From Megascapheus bottae (taxonomy: Eukaryota; Chordata; Mammalia; Rodentia; Geomyidae): a stretch of DNA of 64,000 nucleotides. The DNA lies in the NCBI GenBank assembly GCA_024803745.1, contig JANJXV010000191.1, forward strand, positions 1,240,001 to 1,304,000, given 5' to 3'. Positions 36,457 to 50,881 of the stretch are shown one piece after another (the stretch's first letter is position 1; the number at the start of each line of letters is the position of its first letter). The notes beneath the pieces were generated by a model, which saw only the letters and a program-made list of their open reading frames with translations, did no database searches and was not told the DNA's origin. The position numbers and the translations under genes are program-made.

Positions 36457-39400
36457 CTACTGATTATGACGAATGAGGGAAACCACTGAGCCTAAGTTCC
36501 TTTGAGTCTGTCTTACTTCACTTAATATGATTTGTTCTAAGTCTTTCCATTTCCTAACAAATGGGGCGATGTCATTCTTTCTGACAGCAGCATAGAATTC
36601 CATTGTGTACAAATACCACAACTTGTTGATCCACTCATCAACTGAGGGACATCTGGGTTGGTTCCATATCTTTGCTATGGTGAATAGTGCTGCAATGAAC
36701 ATTGTTGTGCTAGTGGGTTTAGTATGCCCTTGTTTCTGGATTGTTGGGTAAATGCCAAGTACTGGAATTGCTGGGTCATAGGGGAGTTGTATGTTTAGCG
36801 TTTTGAGGCACTGCCGCACTGCTTTCCATAGTGGTTGAACGAGTTTGCACTCCCACCAACAGTGTAGTAGTGATCCCTCCTGACCACATCCCCTCCAGCA
36901 TCTGTTGTCATTCGTTTTCCTGATCCTGGCCATTCTAACTGGAGTTAGGTGGAATCTTAGACTTGTTTTGATTTGCATTTCTTTTATGACCAGAGATGTT
37001 GAGCATTTCTTCATGTGTCTATAGGCCATTTTTGTTTCTTCTTCAGAGAAGACTCTCTTTAAGTCTTTGGCCCATTTTTAATGGGATGGGTGTTACTTTG
37101 GAGGTTAGTTTTGGAGTGATTCAATTTTTTGAGTTGTTGATATATTTTAGATATGAGGCCTTGTTCCGTTGTTTGGGTGGTGAAGATCTTCTCCCACTCT
37201 GTAGGCTTCCTGATTAGTTTACTAGCTATATCCGTTGCCATACAAAAGCTCTGCAGTTTAATGCAGTCCCACTTATCCAGCCTTTCTCTGATTTGTTGTG
37301 ATTCTTGGTCTTTATTAAGAAAGTTTCGACCTGTGCGAAGGAGGCCTAGTGTATCTCCTATTCCTTCCTGTAAACTTTTCAGTGTGTCAGCTTTTACCTC
37401 CACGTCTTTGATCCATTTGGAGTTAATTCTAGTGCAAGGTGACAAAGAAGGATCCAACTTTAGTTTTCTGCAGGTGTTTAACCAGTTCTGCCAGCACAAC
37501 TTGTTGAAGAGGCTATCTTTCTTCCATTCTATTTTTTTTGGCTCCCTGGTCAAAGATTAGGTGGCCATAGGTCTGTGGTTTAATATCTGGGTCCGCATTT
37601 CTACTCCATTGGACTTCAGGCCTGTTCTTGTGCCAGTACCAAGCTGTTTTGAGAATTACAGCTCTGTAATAGAACCTTAAGTTTGGAATTGAAATTCCTC
37701 CAGCGCTGTTCTTTCTGCTAAGAAGTGTTTTTGCTATACGGGGTCTTTTATTATTCCATATGAAATTTTGAATTGCCTCTTCTATGTCTTTAAAGAATGA
37801 CATTGGGATGTTGATGGGTATTACATTGAATTTGTAGATAGCCCTTGGCAAGATTGTCATTTTCACAATGTTGATTCTTCCAATCCAGGAGTATGCGAGG
37901 TTTTTCCATTTCCTTAGTTCTGCTTTAATTTCCTTTTTTAGGGTTTTAAAGTTTTCATCTAAACGGTCCTTTACATTCTTAGTTAAGCTAATTGCTAGGT
38001 ACTTTATTTTCTTTGAGGCTATTGTGAAAGGATTTTCTTTCCTGATTATTGCCTCGTTCCTCTCAGTGTTGGCGTAAAGTAAGGCAGTTGATTTGTGAGG
38101 GTTGATTTTATGGCCTGCTACCCTTCCAAAGCTTTGAATCAGCTCAAGGAACTTGGGAGTAGAGTCTATAGGATTCTTTAAATACAGAATCATGTCATCT
38201 GCAAAGAGGGATAGTTTTATTTCCTCTTTCCCTACTTGGATCCCCTTTATGCTTGCTTCTTGCCTTATTGCACTGCCTAGGAATTCTAGTACTATGTTAA
38301 AAAGGAGTGGAGAGAGTGGGCATCCTTGTCTCATTAATGATTTCAGAGGGAATGGCTTTAGATTTTCACCATTAAGTATAATACTAGCAGTGGGTTTCTC
38401 ATACACAGCCTTTATTACATTGAGAAATGTTCCATGGATTCCTAGTTTCTCCACATCTTTTAACATAAAGGAGTTTTGGATCTTGTCAAATGCCTTTTCC
38501 ACATCTATTGAGACAATCATGTGATTTTATCCCTGCTCCTGTTGATGTGTTGAATTATATTAATTGATTTGTGTATGTTGAACCAGCTTTGCCTCCCTGT
38601 GATGAATCCAGTTTGATCATAGTGTATATTTTTTTTGATGAGTTGTTGTAGACGGTTGGCCAGTATTTTGTTGAGAAGTTTTGCATCGAGGTTCATCAAA
38701 GAAATGGGTCTATAGTTCTCTTTCTTTGATGAATCTCTGTCTGGTTTGGGGATGAGGGTTATACTGGCTTCACAGAATGAGTTTGGTAAAGAACCTTCAT
38801 TTTCAATTTCGTTGAAGAGCTTGAGGAGTATTGGTGTGAGGTCTGCTTTGAAGACCTTATACAATTCAGCTGTGAATCCATCTGGCCCTGGACTCTTTTT
38901 AAGTGGAAGTTGTCTAATTTCCATTTCTATTTCAGAGCTTGAAATAGGCCTGTTGAGTTGGGTTAGCTCTTCTTGGTTCAGTGTGTGTATGTTAATATTG
39001 TCTAGGAATTCATCCATTTCTTCTAGATTCTCAAATTTGTTGGCGTAAAGTTTTGAGAAGTATTCCCTCATGATATTCTGGATCTTGGTAATTTCTGTCG
39101 TGATATTACCATTTTCATCTGCGATTTTGTTTATTTCGATATGCTCTCTTCATTTTTTGGTAAGATTTGCTAAGGGCTTGTCAATTTTGTTAATTCTTTC
39201 AAAGAACCAACTCCTTGTTTTGTTGATTCTTTCTATAGATATTTTTTATTCCAAATCATTTAATTCTGCTTTGATTTTAATAATTTGCTTTCTCCTAATG
39301 GGTTTAGGGTTATTTTCTTGCTCTTTTTCCATGAGGTTAAGGTGAGACATTAACTAGTTGGTTTGCCATTTTTCCAACTTGCTGTTGTAGGCACTCAGCG

Positions 39401-40301
39401 CTATAAAGTTTCCTCTGAGTACTGCCTTTGTTGTATCCCTAAGGAGTTGATATTTGTGTGCTCCTTATTGTTAAATTTCATAAACAGTTGGATATCTGTT
39501 CTGATCTCTTCGATTACCCCTTGTTTTTGATTCAACAATGTGTTGTTCATTCTCCATGAGTTACAGGGTTTTCTTTGGTGGAGATGTGTGTTCAGCTCCA
39601 ATTTGATGCCTTTATGGTCTGAGAGTGTGCATGGAATAATTTCAGTGTTTCTGAATCTGTCCAGGTTTGCTTTATGGCCTAAGATGTGGTCTATTTTGGA
39701 AAATGTTCCATGTGCTACTGAGAAAAAAGTATATTGTGGTGTTACTGGGTGGAATATTCTGCAGATGTCTGTTAGATCTAGTTAGTCTATATAGTTGTTC
39801 AGTTCTAAGGTTTCTCTGTTGAGTTTTTGCCTTGTTGATCTGTCCATAGGTGAGAGTGGTGTGTTAAACTCACCAACAATCACTGTATTTCGATCTATGT
39901 ATGGTTTCAGTGTAAGTAAAGTTTGCTTGATGAAGTTTGGAGCTCCGGGATTGGGTGTGTAAATATTTAGGATCGTTATGTCTTCCTGGAGGAAAGATCC
40001 CTTTAGTTGTATGTAGTAACCTTCTTTGTCTTTTCTTACTAATTTTAGTTTGAAGTCTGTTGTATCTGATATGAGGATGGCAACTCCAGCCTGTTTACGG
40101 GGGCAGTTAGCTTGATAGAGTTTATTCCAACTTCTCACTTTCAAAAGATGATTGTTTTTGGGTAAGATGTGTCTCTTGAAGACAGCAGAACGATGGCTCT
40201 TGCTTTTTGATCCAACTAGACAGCCTATGCCGTTTAATTGGAGAGTTCAGTCCATTGATATTGAGAGTTAGGATTGAGAGATATTTATTAGTTCCTGGCA
40301 T
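36457..40301 (-). pseudogene. L1 ORF2 (U1)
   Basis: Endonuclease, reverse transcriptase and cysteine-rich C-terminus are all recognisable ([47 protein letters not shown]). Lesions: a stop after LNNYID (39782), the array-wide 1-base deletion at [12 protein letters not shown] (38517), a homopolymer frameshift near 37535 and another near 37077. Longest open part: 37513-38520. Confidence 0.9.
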
Positions 40302-40510
40302 TTTTAAAAGCTTTTAGTAGGGCCTGTGTCTTGACAGTTCTTGTGGTCCTTAGATGGTATGCTCTTTAGGTGCCATTTCTTTCCCTATATTGCATTTATT
40401 TTGGTTTTCTATTTATAGAGCATCTTTGAGAATTCTCTGTAGTGTTGGTTTGCTTTCGACATATTTTTGCAGCTTTTCCCTGGAATGGAATGATTTTATT
40501 GTTCCCTCAG

Positions 40511-41523
40511 TTATGAATGAGAGCTTAGCTGGCTACAGTATTCTTGGTTTGATTTAAGGGCATGACATATATGCTTCCAGTCACTTCGTGCTTGCATGGT
40601 CTCTGCTGAGAAATCTGGGGTTATTCTGATTGGTTTGCCTTTGTAGGTTACTGATCCCTTTTCCTTGGCTGCCTTTAGGATCTTTCCTTTCGTTTCTATT
40701 GATCCAGTTCGGATCACAATGTGGCGGTGGGATGTTCTTTTCTGGTCAGGTCTGTTTGGGGTTCTAAAAGCTTCTCGTATCTGGATGGGCCTGCCCTTCT
40801 GGATATTTGGGAAATTCTCTGAGATGATTCCCTGAAGTATATTTCCAATACCATTGACCTCTTTCTCCACGCCCTCCTCAGTACCAACTAGCCTTAAATT
40901 AGGCTTCCTAATTGTATCTTGGACCTCCTGAAGTGCTCTCTCATATTTCCTAGATTTGGATTGACTCATTTTCTGTTCTTTATAATACCTAAATTATCTT
41001 CAGCCACGGAAATTCTCTCCTCTGCAATGTCTAACCTGCTATCAAAGCTATCTACTTTATTTTTCATCTCCCTTGCTTCTAATTGCTCACTTTTGATGCC
41101 TTGCATCCCTTGTTTTAGATCATGTATGGATTTCTTTATCTCCTTGATTTCCTTTTGAGTGGTTAGCTCAGTAGCTTTATTTTATTGGGACATTTGCTGG
41201 AGTTTGGTCACGTTTTTATTTGTGGATTCTTTGAAGTCATCCATCTTTCTTTGAAAAACCTTTATTATGGCCTCCTTTATGGCTTCTTCTTTTTCACTTA
41301 TCACCTTGTTTTTGCTTTCCTCTTGTTCAGGTATGGCTTCCTCCATTATCTCTTTCTTTATATTTTCACATTTTTCATTAATGATGTTTATCAATTGCAT
41401 TTGTGTAGCAATTGGAAGACTCTCCTCTAGGTTTGCCAGTGACTCTTCCATTGTCAGTTTACATTGTGTGGGGGATGTTGTTTCTTGATTTGACATTTTT
41501 CTTGAGTTTCTTGTTCTGCCCAT
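40511..41523 (-). pseudogene. L1 ORF1 (U1)
   Basis: A stop follows KLQQMSQ (41182), and the 4-base deletion lies near 40975. The C-terminus is altered by a deletion removing 'ttggtagttatttg'-like bases near 40550. Confidence 0.9.
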
Positions 41524-42086
41524 TTGAAAATGGGAGCAAGATTACTACTACATATGATGATAGTTTTTCAGATATAACCAAGCTAGACCTCTGTAGCTGG
41601 CAGACACTAGATGTTCACAAGTTTTGATTGGTATTATCACTCTTTCTTTTTGTGCACATACAGACCAGCCTAATAAAACCACTGATAAGCGATTTATACC
41701 CAAAACAATAAGCCTCTCAATCCAATCTCTATTGTCTTTAAGTCCCTCTGAGCCTAGAGAATAATTAACCACCTACATATACAATATTGCTCAACAGCCA
41801 TCAAGTGTAGATCCGTGCAGTATAAGGGTTGAAAGACGAGCAGAGTTCCAGAGATAGAAAAAAAGTATGAGAGAGGTCAGGGGAGGTGCAAGAGGATTAA
41901 CGCAGGAGTGTAAGAATATTGTAGTAATGAAGAAAAGGTATAGCATAAGGATAACTGATCTAAGTTGTTAAGTAGGTAGCATATTTGAGTACAAAGTTTG
42001 GAAAGTATTAGAATAAAACTTATGTGTTGCTGCACGACTAGCTCTTAGCCCAACCAGTGGCCTCACAGTGGACCATGGGATGGATC

Positions 42087-43455
42087 TGTTTTTCTTGTCT
42101 ACGTTGAGGGAAAGGGGTATTTCACAAGATGGAGAAGCGAAGATTTCAGAAGCAAATGCTGTGAGTGAATTAGCTCGTAAAAAGCATTTTTATTTTCTTT
42201 TATCTTTCTGCCAGTCTTGGGGCTTGAATTCAGGGCCTGAGCACTGTCCTCGGGTTTTCTCAAGTCTAGCCCTCTGCCACTTGAGCCACAGTGCCACATC
42301 TAGATTTTCTATCTATGTGATACTGAGCAATCAAACCCAGATCTTCATGGATGCGAGGCAAGCACTCTACCACTATGCCAAACTCTCAACCCTGACATAG
42401 TAATTATAAAGTCATCATCATCATCATCATATCCAAATATCCTTTCTCCTACAAAGAATGAACACATAACTGTGTCTAATGCTTTTTTTTAAATTTCACT
42501 AATTCTTCTGTGTTTTTCCCTCTTGCATTTTTTACACATGACAGCAAAGTTAATCATCAGGAAAAACATTGATTAGGATACAGAACCCTAATAATATCCT
42601 AGTAGATTGACGTCAAAAATATGTGCAAGATGCCCTGTGTGTTTGACCTAGTGGTAGAGTACTTGGCTACCAAGCAATAAGCCTCAAGTTTGATTCCTCA
42701 TTACCACATACATAGAAAACGCTGCAAGTGGTGCTGTGGATCGGTGGGACAGCTAAAGCCTAAAGAAAGCCCAAGAACAATGTTCACACTCTGAGGTCAA
42801 GTCCCAAGACTACCAAAAACAAAAAAAAATTCGACAAGGGGCAAAATGCAGGCAGAGAAGGCACTGTGAAGCAAATGTTTTGTAAAGGATGAGGGCAATA
42901 TTGACCCTTAAGTCTGGATCTTACCTGAGAAAGGCTCCTTGAGCCTGAGACCAGACTGGTTGTTGGGCCTAGTGGAAGACATTGGGATTGGACAAATAAG
43001 GTGTGCTGTATACTACATCCACACGTATATTGTGAGATTGGAGGAGAGATTCAGCCTCCACTATGTCTTTGGTGAGGTCTTTTGTGAGCAAGGATCTTTG
43101 GTCATTGGGCCCTGAAAGGTGACCCTGCCTCCCTCACAATGGAACAGAATATGGAACCCTGGTAACCAAGCCACTGTAACTAACAACCAGCTCATGCCAG
43201 CTCACTTGGCCTGTGGCTCAGGAGGAAGAAAGATGTTGCTGTGCTGTTGCCAAAGGTCAGGAAACTCGAGTCTCAGGCATGGAAGTTGTGGATGTCTTAC
43301 ACGAAGATGTACATGCTAGATCATTGCCAAGCCACAAATCCAGTATAACAGAACTTTCTCTAAGAAGAAGGCCAGGAAAATCCAGGGCAACCAGATGAGG
43401 TAAATTTCTAAGAAGAAATGTATTTGACCCCATCATCCTCCCCACACACTACAAC
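42087..43455 (+). repeat. Inter-L1 block, U1/U2
   Basis: Same order of SINE, (TCA)6, SINE and exon-like frame as the other blocks. Confidence 0.9.
43222..43399 (+). other. Exon-like open frame, U1/U2
   Basis: 178 bp, acceptor- and donor-like ends retained. One substitution changes VLLEDVH to VLHEDVH. Confidence 0.3.
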
Positions 43456-43873
43456 TTCTTTTTTTTTCATTTTTTTATTGTAATTAGTAAAAGGGTTAGA
43501 TGATATTTGCCAGATAGAAGGTGCATTAATTCACATACATTGATACCCTTTCACATGTCTTGGTACCCATTTCCCTCCAACCCCACACCCCCCACCCGTT
43601 TTGTTTTTCCCCCCTTCCCTATCAAATTTCAAATATCCAAATACAAATAAATTCAATATATCAGATAACAAAGTGAGATACTATACCAATATGGGATAAC
43701 CAAGGGACAGCAAACGAGATGAGAGACAACATAGTACATTAAGGACAACAATCATTCATTATATGGCTTTTGTTTCAATATCCTGGAGGTCCTTTCAATT
43801 AGCTTCACATTATATGGCCTTATATATGGCCTTTTGCTCTATTGCCAATCTCTGCTAGTAGAGCCCAAGGTTT

Positions 43874-46800
43874 CTACTGATTATGACGAATGAGTGAAAC
43901 CATTGAGACTAAGTTCCTTTGAGTCTGGCTTACTTCACTTAATATGATTTGTTCTAAGTCTTTCCATTTCCTAACAAATGGGGCAATGTCACTCTTTCTG
44001 GCAGCAGCATAGAATTCCATTGTGTACAAATACCACAACATGTTGATCCACTCATCAACTGAGGGACATCTGGGTTGGTTCCATATCTTTGCTATGGTGA
44101 ATAGTGCTGCAATGAACATTGTTGTGCTAGTGGGTTTAGTATGCCCTTGTTTCTGGATTGTTGGGTAAATGCCAAGTAGTGGAATTGCTGGGTCATAGGG
44201 GAGTTGTATGTTTAGCCTTTGAAGCACTGACGCACTGCTTTCCATAGTGGCTGAACGAGTTTGCACTCCCATCAACAATGTAGTAGTGATCCCTTCTGGC
44301 CACATCCCCTGCAGCATCTGTTGTCATTCGTTTTCCTGATCCTGGCCATTCTAACTGGAGTTAGGTGGAATCTTAGACTTGTTTTGATTTGCATTTCTTT
44401 TATGACCAGAGATGTTGAGTATTTCTTCATGTGTCTATAGGCCATTTTTGTTTCTTCTTCAGAGAAGACTCTCTTTAAGTCTTTGGCCCATTTTTAATGG
44501 GATGGGTGTTACTTTGGAGGTTAGTTTTGGAGTGATTCAATTTTTTGAGTTGTTGATATATTTTAGATATGAGGCCTTGGTCCGTTGTTTGGTTGGTGAA
44601 GATCTTCTCCCACTCTGTAGGCTTCCTGATTAGTTTACTAGCTATATCCGTTGCCACACAAAAGCTCTGCAGTTTAATGCAGTCCCACTTATCCAGCCTT
44701 TCTCTGATTTGTTGTGATTCTTGGTCCTTATTAAGAAAGTTTCGACCTGTGCCAAGGAGGCCTAGTGTATCTCCTATTCCTTCCTCTAAACTTTTCAGTG
44801 TGTCAGCTTTTACCTCCACGTCTTTGATCCATTTGGAGTCAATTCTAGTGCAAGGGGACAAAGAAGGATCCAACTTTAGTTTTCTGCAGGTGTTTAACCA
44901 GTTCTGCCAGCACAACTTGTTGAAGAGGCTATCTTTCTGCCATTCTATTTTTTTTGGCTCCCTGGTCAAAGATTAGGTGGCCATAGGTCTGTGGTTTAAT
45001 ATCTGGGTCCGCAGTTCTACTCCATTGGACTTCAGGCCTGTTCTTGTTCCAGTAACAAGCTGTTTTGAGAATTATAGCTCTGTAATAGAGCCTTAAGTTT
45101 GGAATTGAAATTCCTCCAGCGCTGTTCTTTCTGCTAAGAAGTGTTTTTGCTATACGGGGTCTTTTATTATTCCATATGAAATTTTGAATTGCCTCTTCTA
45201 TGTCTTTAAAGAAGGACATTGGGATGTTGATGGGTATTACATTGAATTTGTAGATAGCCCTTGGCAAGATTGTCATTTTTACAATGTTGATTCTTCCAAT
45301 CCAGGAGCACGGGAGGTTTTTCCATTTCCTTAGTTCTGCTTTCATTTCCTTTTTTAGGGTTTTAAAGTTTTCATCTAAACGGTCCTTTACATTCTTAGTT
45401 AAGCTAATTGCTAGGTACTTTATTTTCTTTGAGGTATTGTGAAAGGACTTTCTTTCCTGATTATTGCCTCGTTCCTCTCAGTGTTGGCGTAAAGTAAGGC
45501 AGTTGATTTGTGAGGGTTGATTTTATGGCCTGCTACCCTTCCAAAGCTTTGAATCAGCTCAAGGAGCTTGGGAGTAGAGTCTATAGGATTCTTTAAATAC
45601 AGAATCATGTCATCTGCAAAGAGGGATAGTTTTATTTCCTCTTTCCCTACTTGGATCCCCTTTATGCTTGCTTCTTGCCTTATTGCACTGCCTAGGAATT
45701 CTAGTACTATGTTAAAAAGGAGTGGAGAGAGTGGGCATCCTTGTCTCGTTCCTGATTTTAGAGGGAATGGCTTTAGATTTTCACCATTAAGTATAATACT
45801 AGCAGTGGGTTTCTCATACACAGCCTTTATTACATTGAGAAATGTTCCATGGATTCCTAGTTTCTCCACATCTTTTAACATAAAGGGGTTTTGGATCTTG
45901 TCAAATGCCTTTTCCGCATCTATTGAGACAATCATGTGATTTTATCCCTGCTCCTGTTGATGTGTTGAATTATATTAATTGATTTGTGTATGTTGAACCA
46001 GCTTTGCCTCCCTGTGATGAATCCAGTGTGATCATAGTGTACATTTTTTTTGATGAGTTGTTGTAGACGGTTGGCCAGTATTTTGTTGAGAAGTTTTGCA
46101 TCGAGGTTCATCAAAGAAATGGGTCTATAGATCTCTTTCTTTGATGAATCTCTGTCTGGTTTGGGGATGAGGGATATGCTGGCTTCACAGAATCAGTTTG
46201 GTAAAGAACCTTCATTTTCAATTTCGTTGAAGAGCTTGAGGAGTATTGGTGTGAGCTCTGCTTTGAAGACCTTATAGAATTCAGCTGTGAATCCATCTGG
46301 CCCTGGGCTCTTTTTAAGTGGAAGTTGTCTAATTTCCATTTCTATTTCAGAGCTTGACATAGGTCTGTTGATTTGGGTTAGCCCTTCTTGGTTCACTGTG
46401 GGTATGTTAATATTGTCTAGGAATTCATCCATTTCTTCAGATTCTCAAATTTGTTGGCGTAAAGGTTTGAGAAGTGTTCCCTCATGTTATTCTGGATCTT
46501 GGTAATTTCTGTCGTGATATTACCATTTTCATCTGCGATTTTGTTTATTTCGATATGCTCTCTTCTTTTTTTGGTAAGATTTGCTAAGGGCTTGTCAATT
46601 TTGTTAATTCTTTCAAAGAACCAACTCCTTGTATTGTTGATTCTTTCTATAGATTTTTTTTATTCCAAATCATTTAATTCTGCTTTGATTTTAATAATTT
46701 GCTTTCTCCTAATGGGTTTAGGGTTGGTTTGTTGCTCTTTTTCCAGGAGGTTAAGGTGAGACATTAACTAGTTTGTTTGCCATTTTTCCAACTTGCTGTT

Positions 46801-47715
46801 GTAGGCACTCAGCGCTATAAATTTTCCTCTGAGTACTGCCTTTGTTGTGTCCCTAAGGAGTTGATATTTGTGTGCTCCTTACTGTTAAATTTTACAAACA
46901 GTTGGATATCTGTTCTGATCTCTTCGATTACCCATTGATTTTGATTCAACAATGTGTTGTTCAGTCTCCATGAGTTACAGGGTTTTCTTTGGTGGAGATG
47001 TGTGTTCAGCTCCAATTTGATGCCTTTATGGTCTGAGAGTGTGCATGGAATAATTTCAGTGTTTCTGAATCTGTCCAGGTTTGCTTTATGGCCTAAGATG
47101 TGGTCTATTTTGGAAAATGTTCCATGTGCTGCTGAGAAAAACGTATATTGTGGTGTTACTGGGTGGAATATTCTGCAGATGTCTGTTAGATCTAGTTGGT
47201 CTATATAGTTGTTCAGTTCTAAGGTTTCTCTTTTGAGTTTTTGCCTTGATGATCTGTCCATAGGTGAGAGTGGTGTGTTAAACTCACCAACAACCACTGT
47301 ATTTCGATCTATGTATGGTTTCAGTGTAAGTAAAGTTTTCTTGATGAAGTTTGGAGCTCCGGGATTGGGTGTGTAAATATTTAGGATCGTTATGTCTTCC
47401 GGGAGGAAAGATCCCTTTAGTAGTATGTAGTACCCTTCTTTGTTTTTTCTTACTAATTTTAGTTTGAAGTCTATTGTATCTGATAGGAGGATGGCAACTC
47501 CATCCTGTTTATGGGGGCAGTTAGCTTGATAGAGTTTATTCCAACCTCTCCCTTTCAAAAGATGATTGTTTTTGGGTAAGAGGTGTCTCTTGAAGACAGC
47601 AGAACGATGGCTCTTGCTTTTTGATCCAACTAGACAACCTATGGCGTTTAATTGGAGAGTTAAGTCCATTGATATTGAGAGTTAGGATTGAGAGATATTT
47701 ATTAGTTCCTACCAT
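43874..47715 (-). pseudogene. L1 ORF2 (U2)
   Basis: The longest endonuclease reading frame of the array (284 codons, 46815-47669, with TFFSAAHGTFSKIDHILG and SDHKGIKLEL). RT and C-terminus are divided by the array-wide deletion (45932), a 1-base loss near 45434, a homopolymer shift near 44948 and changes around 44215-44300 that damage the cysteine-rich end. Confidence 0.9.
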
Positions 47716-47924
47716 TTTTAAAAGCTTTTAGTAGGGCCTGTGTCTTGACAGTTCTTGTGGTCCTTAGATGGTATGCTGTTTAGGTGCCATTTCTTTCCCT
47801 ATATTGCATTTATTTTGGTTTTCTATGTATAGAGCATCTTTGAGAATTCTCTGTAGTGTTGGTTTTGTTTCGACATATTGTTGCAGCTTTTCCCTGGAAT
47901 GGAGTGTTTTTATTGTTCCCTCAG

Positions 47925-48949
47925 TTATGAATGAGAGCTTAGCTGGCTACAGTTTCTTGGTTGGTAGTTGTTTGATTTAAGGGCATGACATATATGCTTC
48001 CAGTCACTTCGTGCTTGCATGGTCTCTGCTGAGAAATCTGGGGTTATTCTGATTGGTTTGCCTTTGTAGGTTACTGATCCCTTTTCCCTGGATGCCTTTA
48101 GGATCTTTCCTTTCGTTTCTATTGATCCAGTTCGGATCACAATGTGGCGGTGGGATGTTCTTTTCTGGTCAGGTCTGTTTGGGGTTCTAAAAGCTTCTCG
48201 TATGTGGATGGGCCTGCCCTTCTGGATATTTGGGAAATTCTCTGACATGATTCCCTGAAGTATATTTCCAATACCATTGACCTCTTTCTCCACGCCCTCC
48301 TCAATACCAACTAGCCTTAAATTTGGCTTCCTAATTGTATCTTGGACCTCCTGAAGCGCTCTCTCATATTTCCTAGATTTGGATTGACTCATTTTCTGTT
48401 CTTTCTCTGTAATACCTAAATTATCTTCAGCCACGGAAATTCTCTCCTCTGCATTGTCTAACCTGCTATCAAAGCTATCTACTTTATTTTTCATCTCCCT
48501 TGCTTTTAATTGCACACTTTTGATGCTTGCATCTCTTGTTTTAGATCATGTATGGATTTCTTTATCTCCTTGATTTCCTTTTGAGTGGTTAGCTCAGTAG
48601 CTTTATTTTCTTTGGACATTTGCTGGAGTTTGGTCACGTTTTTATTTGTGGATTCTATGAATTCATCCATCTTTCTTTGAAAAACCTTTATTATGGCCTC
48701 CTTTATGGCTTCTTCTTTTTCACTTATCACCTTGTTTTTGCTTTCCTCTTGTTCAGGTATGGCTTCCTCCATTATCTCTTTCTTTATATTTTCACATTTT
48801 TCATTAATGATGTTTATCAATTGCATTTGTGTAGCACTTGGAAGACTCTCCTCTAGGTTTGCCAGTGAATGTTCCATTGTCTGTTTATATTGGGTGGGGG
48901 ATGTTGTTCCTTGATTTGACATTTTTCTTGAGTTTCTTGTTCTGCCCAT
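47925..48949 (-). pseudogene. L1 ORF1 (U2)
   Basis: No 4-base deletion (EKEQKMSQSKS is in frame), but a 1-base loss near 48518 ('gatgcttgc' for 'gatgccttgc') splits the coiled coil from the RNA-binding half, and another alters the C-terminus near 47953. Confidence 0.9.
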
Positions 48950-49512
48950 TTGAAAATGGGAGCAAGGTTACTACTAAATACGATTATAGTTTTTCAGATA
49001 TAACCAACCTAGACCTCTGTCGCTGGCAGACACTAGATGTTCACAAGTTTTGATTGGTATTATCACTCTTTATTTTTGTGCACTTACAGACCAGTCTAAT
49101 ACAACCACTGATACGCGATTTATACCAAAAACAATAAGCCTCTCAATCCAATCTCTATATTCTTTAAGTCCCTCTGAGCCTAGAGAATAATTAACCACCT
49201 ACATATACAATATTGCTCAACAGCCATCAAGTGTAGATCCGTGCAGTATAAGGGTTGAAAGACGAGCAGAGGTCCAGAGATAGAAAAAAAGAATGAGAGA
49301 GGTCAGGGGAGGTGCAAGAGGATTAACGCAGGAGTGTAAGAATATTGTAGTAATGAAGAAAAGGTATAGCATAAGGATAACTGTCCTAAGTTGTTAAGTA
49401 GGTAGCATATTTGAGTACAAAGTTTGGAAAGTATTAGAATAAAACTTATGTGATGCTGCACGACTAGCTCTTAGCCCAACCAGTGGCCTCACAGTGGACC
49501 ATGGGATGGATC

Positions 49513-50881
49513 TGTTTTTCTTGTCTACGTTGAGGGAAAGGGGTATTTCACAAGATGCAGAAGCGAAGCTTTCAGAAGCAAATGCTGTGAGTGAATTAGC
49601 TCGTAAAAAGCATTTTTATTTTCTTTTATCTTTCTGCCAGTCTTGGGGCTTGAATTCAGGGCCTGAGCACTGTCCTCGGGTTTTCTCAAGTCTAGCCCTC
49701 TGCCACTTGAGCCACAGTGCCACATCTAGATTTTCTATCTATGTGGTACTGAGCAATCAAACCCAGATCTTCATGGATGCTGGGCAAGAACTCTACCACT
49801 ATGCCAAACTCTCAACCCTGACATAGTAATTATAAAGTCATCATCATCATCATCATCATATCCAAATATCCTTTCTCCTACAAAGAATGAACACTTAACT
49901 GTGTCTAATGCTTTTTTTTAATTTCACTAATTCTTCTGTGTTTTTCCCTCTTGCATTTTTTACACATGACAGCAAAGCTAATCATCAGGAAAAAATTGAT
50001 TAGGATACAGAAACCTAATAATATCCTAGTAGATTGACGTCAAAAATATGTGGAAGATGCCCTGTGTGTTTGACCTAGTGGGAGAGTCCTTGGCTACCAA
50101 GCAGTAAGCCTCAGGTTTGATTCCTCATTACCACATACATAGAAAACGCTGCAAGTGGTGCTGTGGCTCGGTGGAACAGCTAAAGCCTAAGGAAAGCCCA
50201 AGAACAATGTTCACACTCTGAGGTCAAGTCCCAAGACTACCAAAAACAAAAAAAATTCGACAAGGGGCAAAATGCAGGCAGAGAAAGCACTGTGAAGCAA
50301 ATGTTTTGTAAAGGATGAGGGCAATATTGACCCTTAAGTTTGGATCTTACCTAAGAAAGGCTCCTTGAGCCAGAGACCAGACTGGTAGTTGGGCCTAGTG
50401 GAAGACATTGGGATTGGACAAATAAGGTGTGCTGTATACTACATCCACATGTATATTGTGAGACTGGAGGAGAGATTCAGCCTCCAGTATGTCTTTGGTG
50501 AGGTCTTTTGTGAGCAAGGATCTTTGGTCATTGGGCCCTGAAAGGTGACCCTGCCTCCCTCACAATGGAACAGAATATGGAACCCTGGTAACCAAGCTAC
50601 TGTAACTAACAACCAGCTCAAGCCAGCTCACTAGGCCTGTGGCTCAGGAGGAAGAAAGATGTTGCTGTGCTGTTGCCAAAGGTCAGGAAACTCGAGTCTT
50701 AGGCATGGAAGTTGTGGATGTCTTACTCGAAGATGTACATGCTAGATCATTGCCAAGCCACAAATCCAGTATAACAGAACTTTCTCTAAGAAGAAGGCCA
50801 GGAAAATCCAGGGCAACCAGATGAGGTAAATTTCTAAGAAGAAATGTATTTGACCCCATCATCCTCCCCACACACTACAAC
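49513..50881 (+). repeat. Inter-L1 block, U2/U3
   Basis: SINE, (TCA)7, SINE and exon-like frame in the standard order. Confidence 0.9.
50648..50825 (+). other. Exon-like open frame, U2/U3
   Basis: 178 bp. Differs from neighbours by a Ser to Leu change (ETRVLGME). Confidence 0.3.

Larger units (their letters stand above)
36042..42086 (-). mobile_element. Array unit U1: nearly full-length L1
   Basis: About 6.05 kb: T-rich 3' terminus at 36042, 3' UTR, ORF2, ORF1, and a 5' UTR of about 560 bases ending near 'ccatgggatggatctg'. No clear target-site duplication was identified by eye. Confidence 0.95.
43456..49512 (-). mobile_element. Array unit U2: nearly full-length L1 (most ancestral unit)
   Basis: About 6.06 kb. 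It differs from U1, U3 and U4 at sites where it agrees with the older L1 at 15240-22457. Examples are the undeleted 'gttctttctctgtaat' in ORF1 and [16 protein letters not shown] in ORF2. Confidence 0.9.

Noticed and set aside
37153..37560. Plus-strand frames of 70-140 codons within the L1s (also 38153-38524, 44569-44976, 51931-52404 and others)
   Set aside because: They are antisense to well-defined ORF1/ORF2 sequence, repeat in every unit, and show no independent domain.
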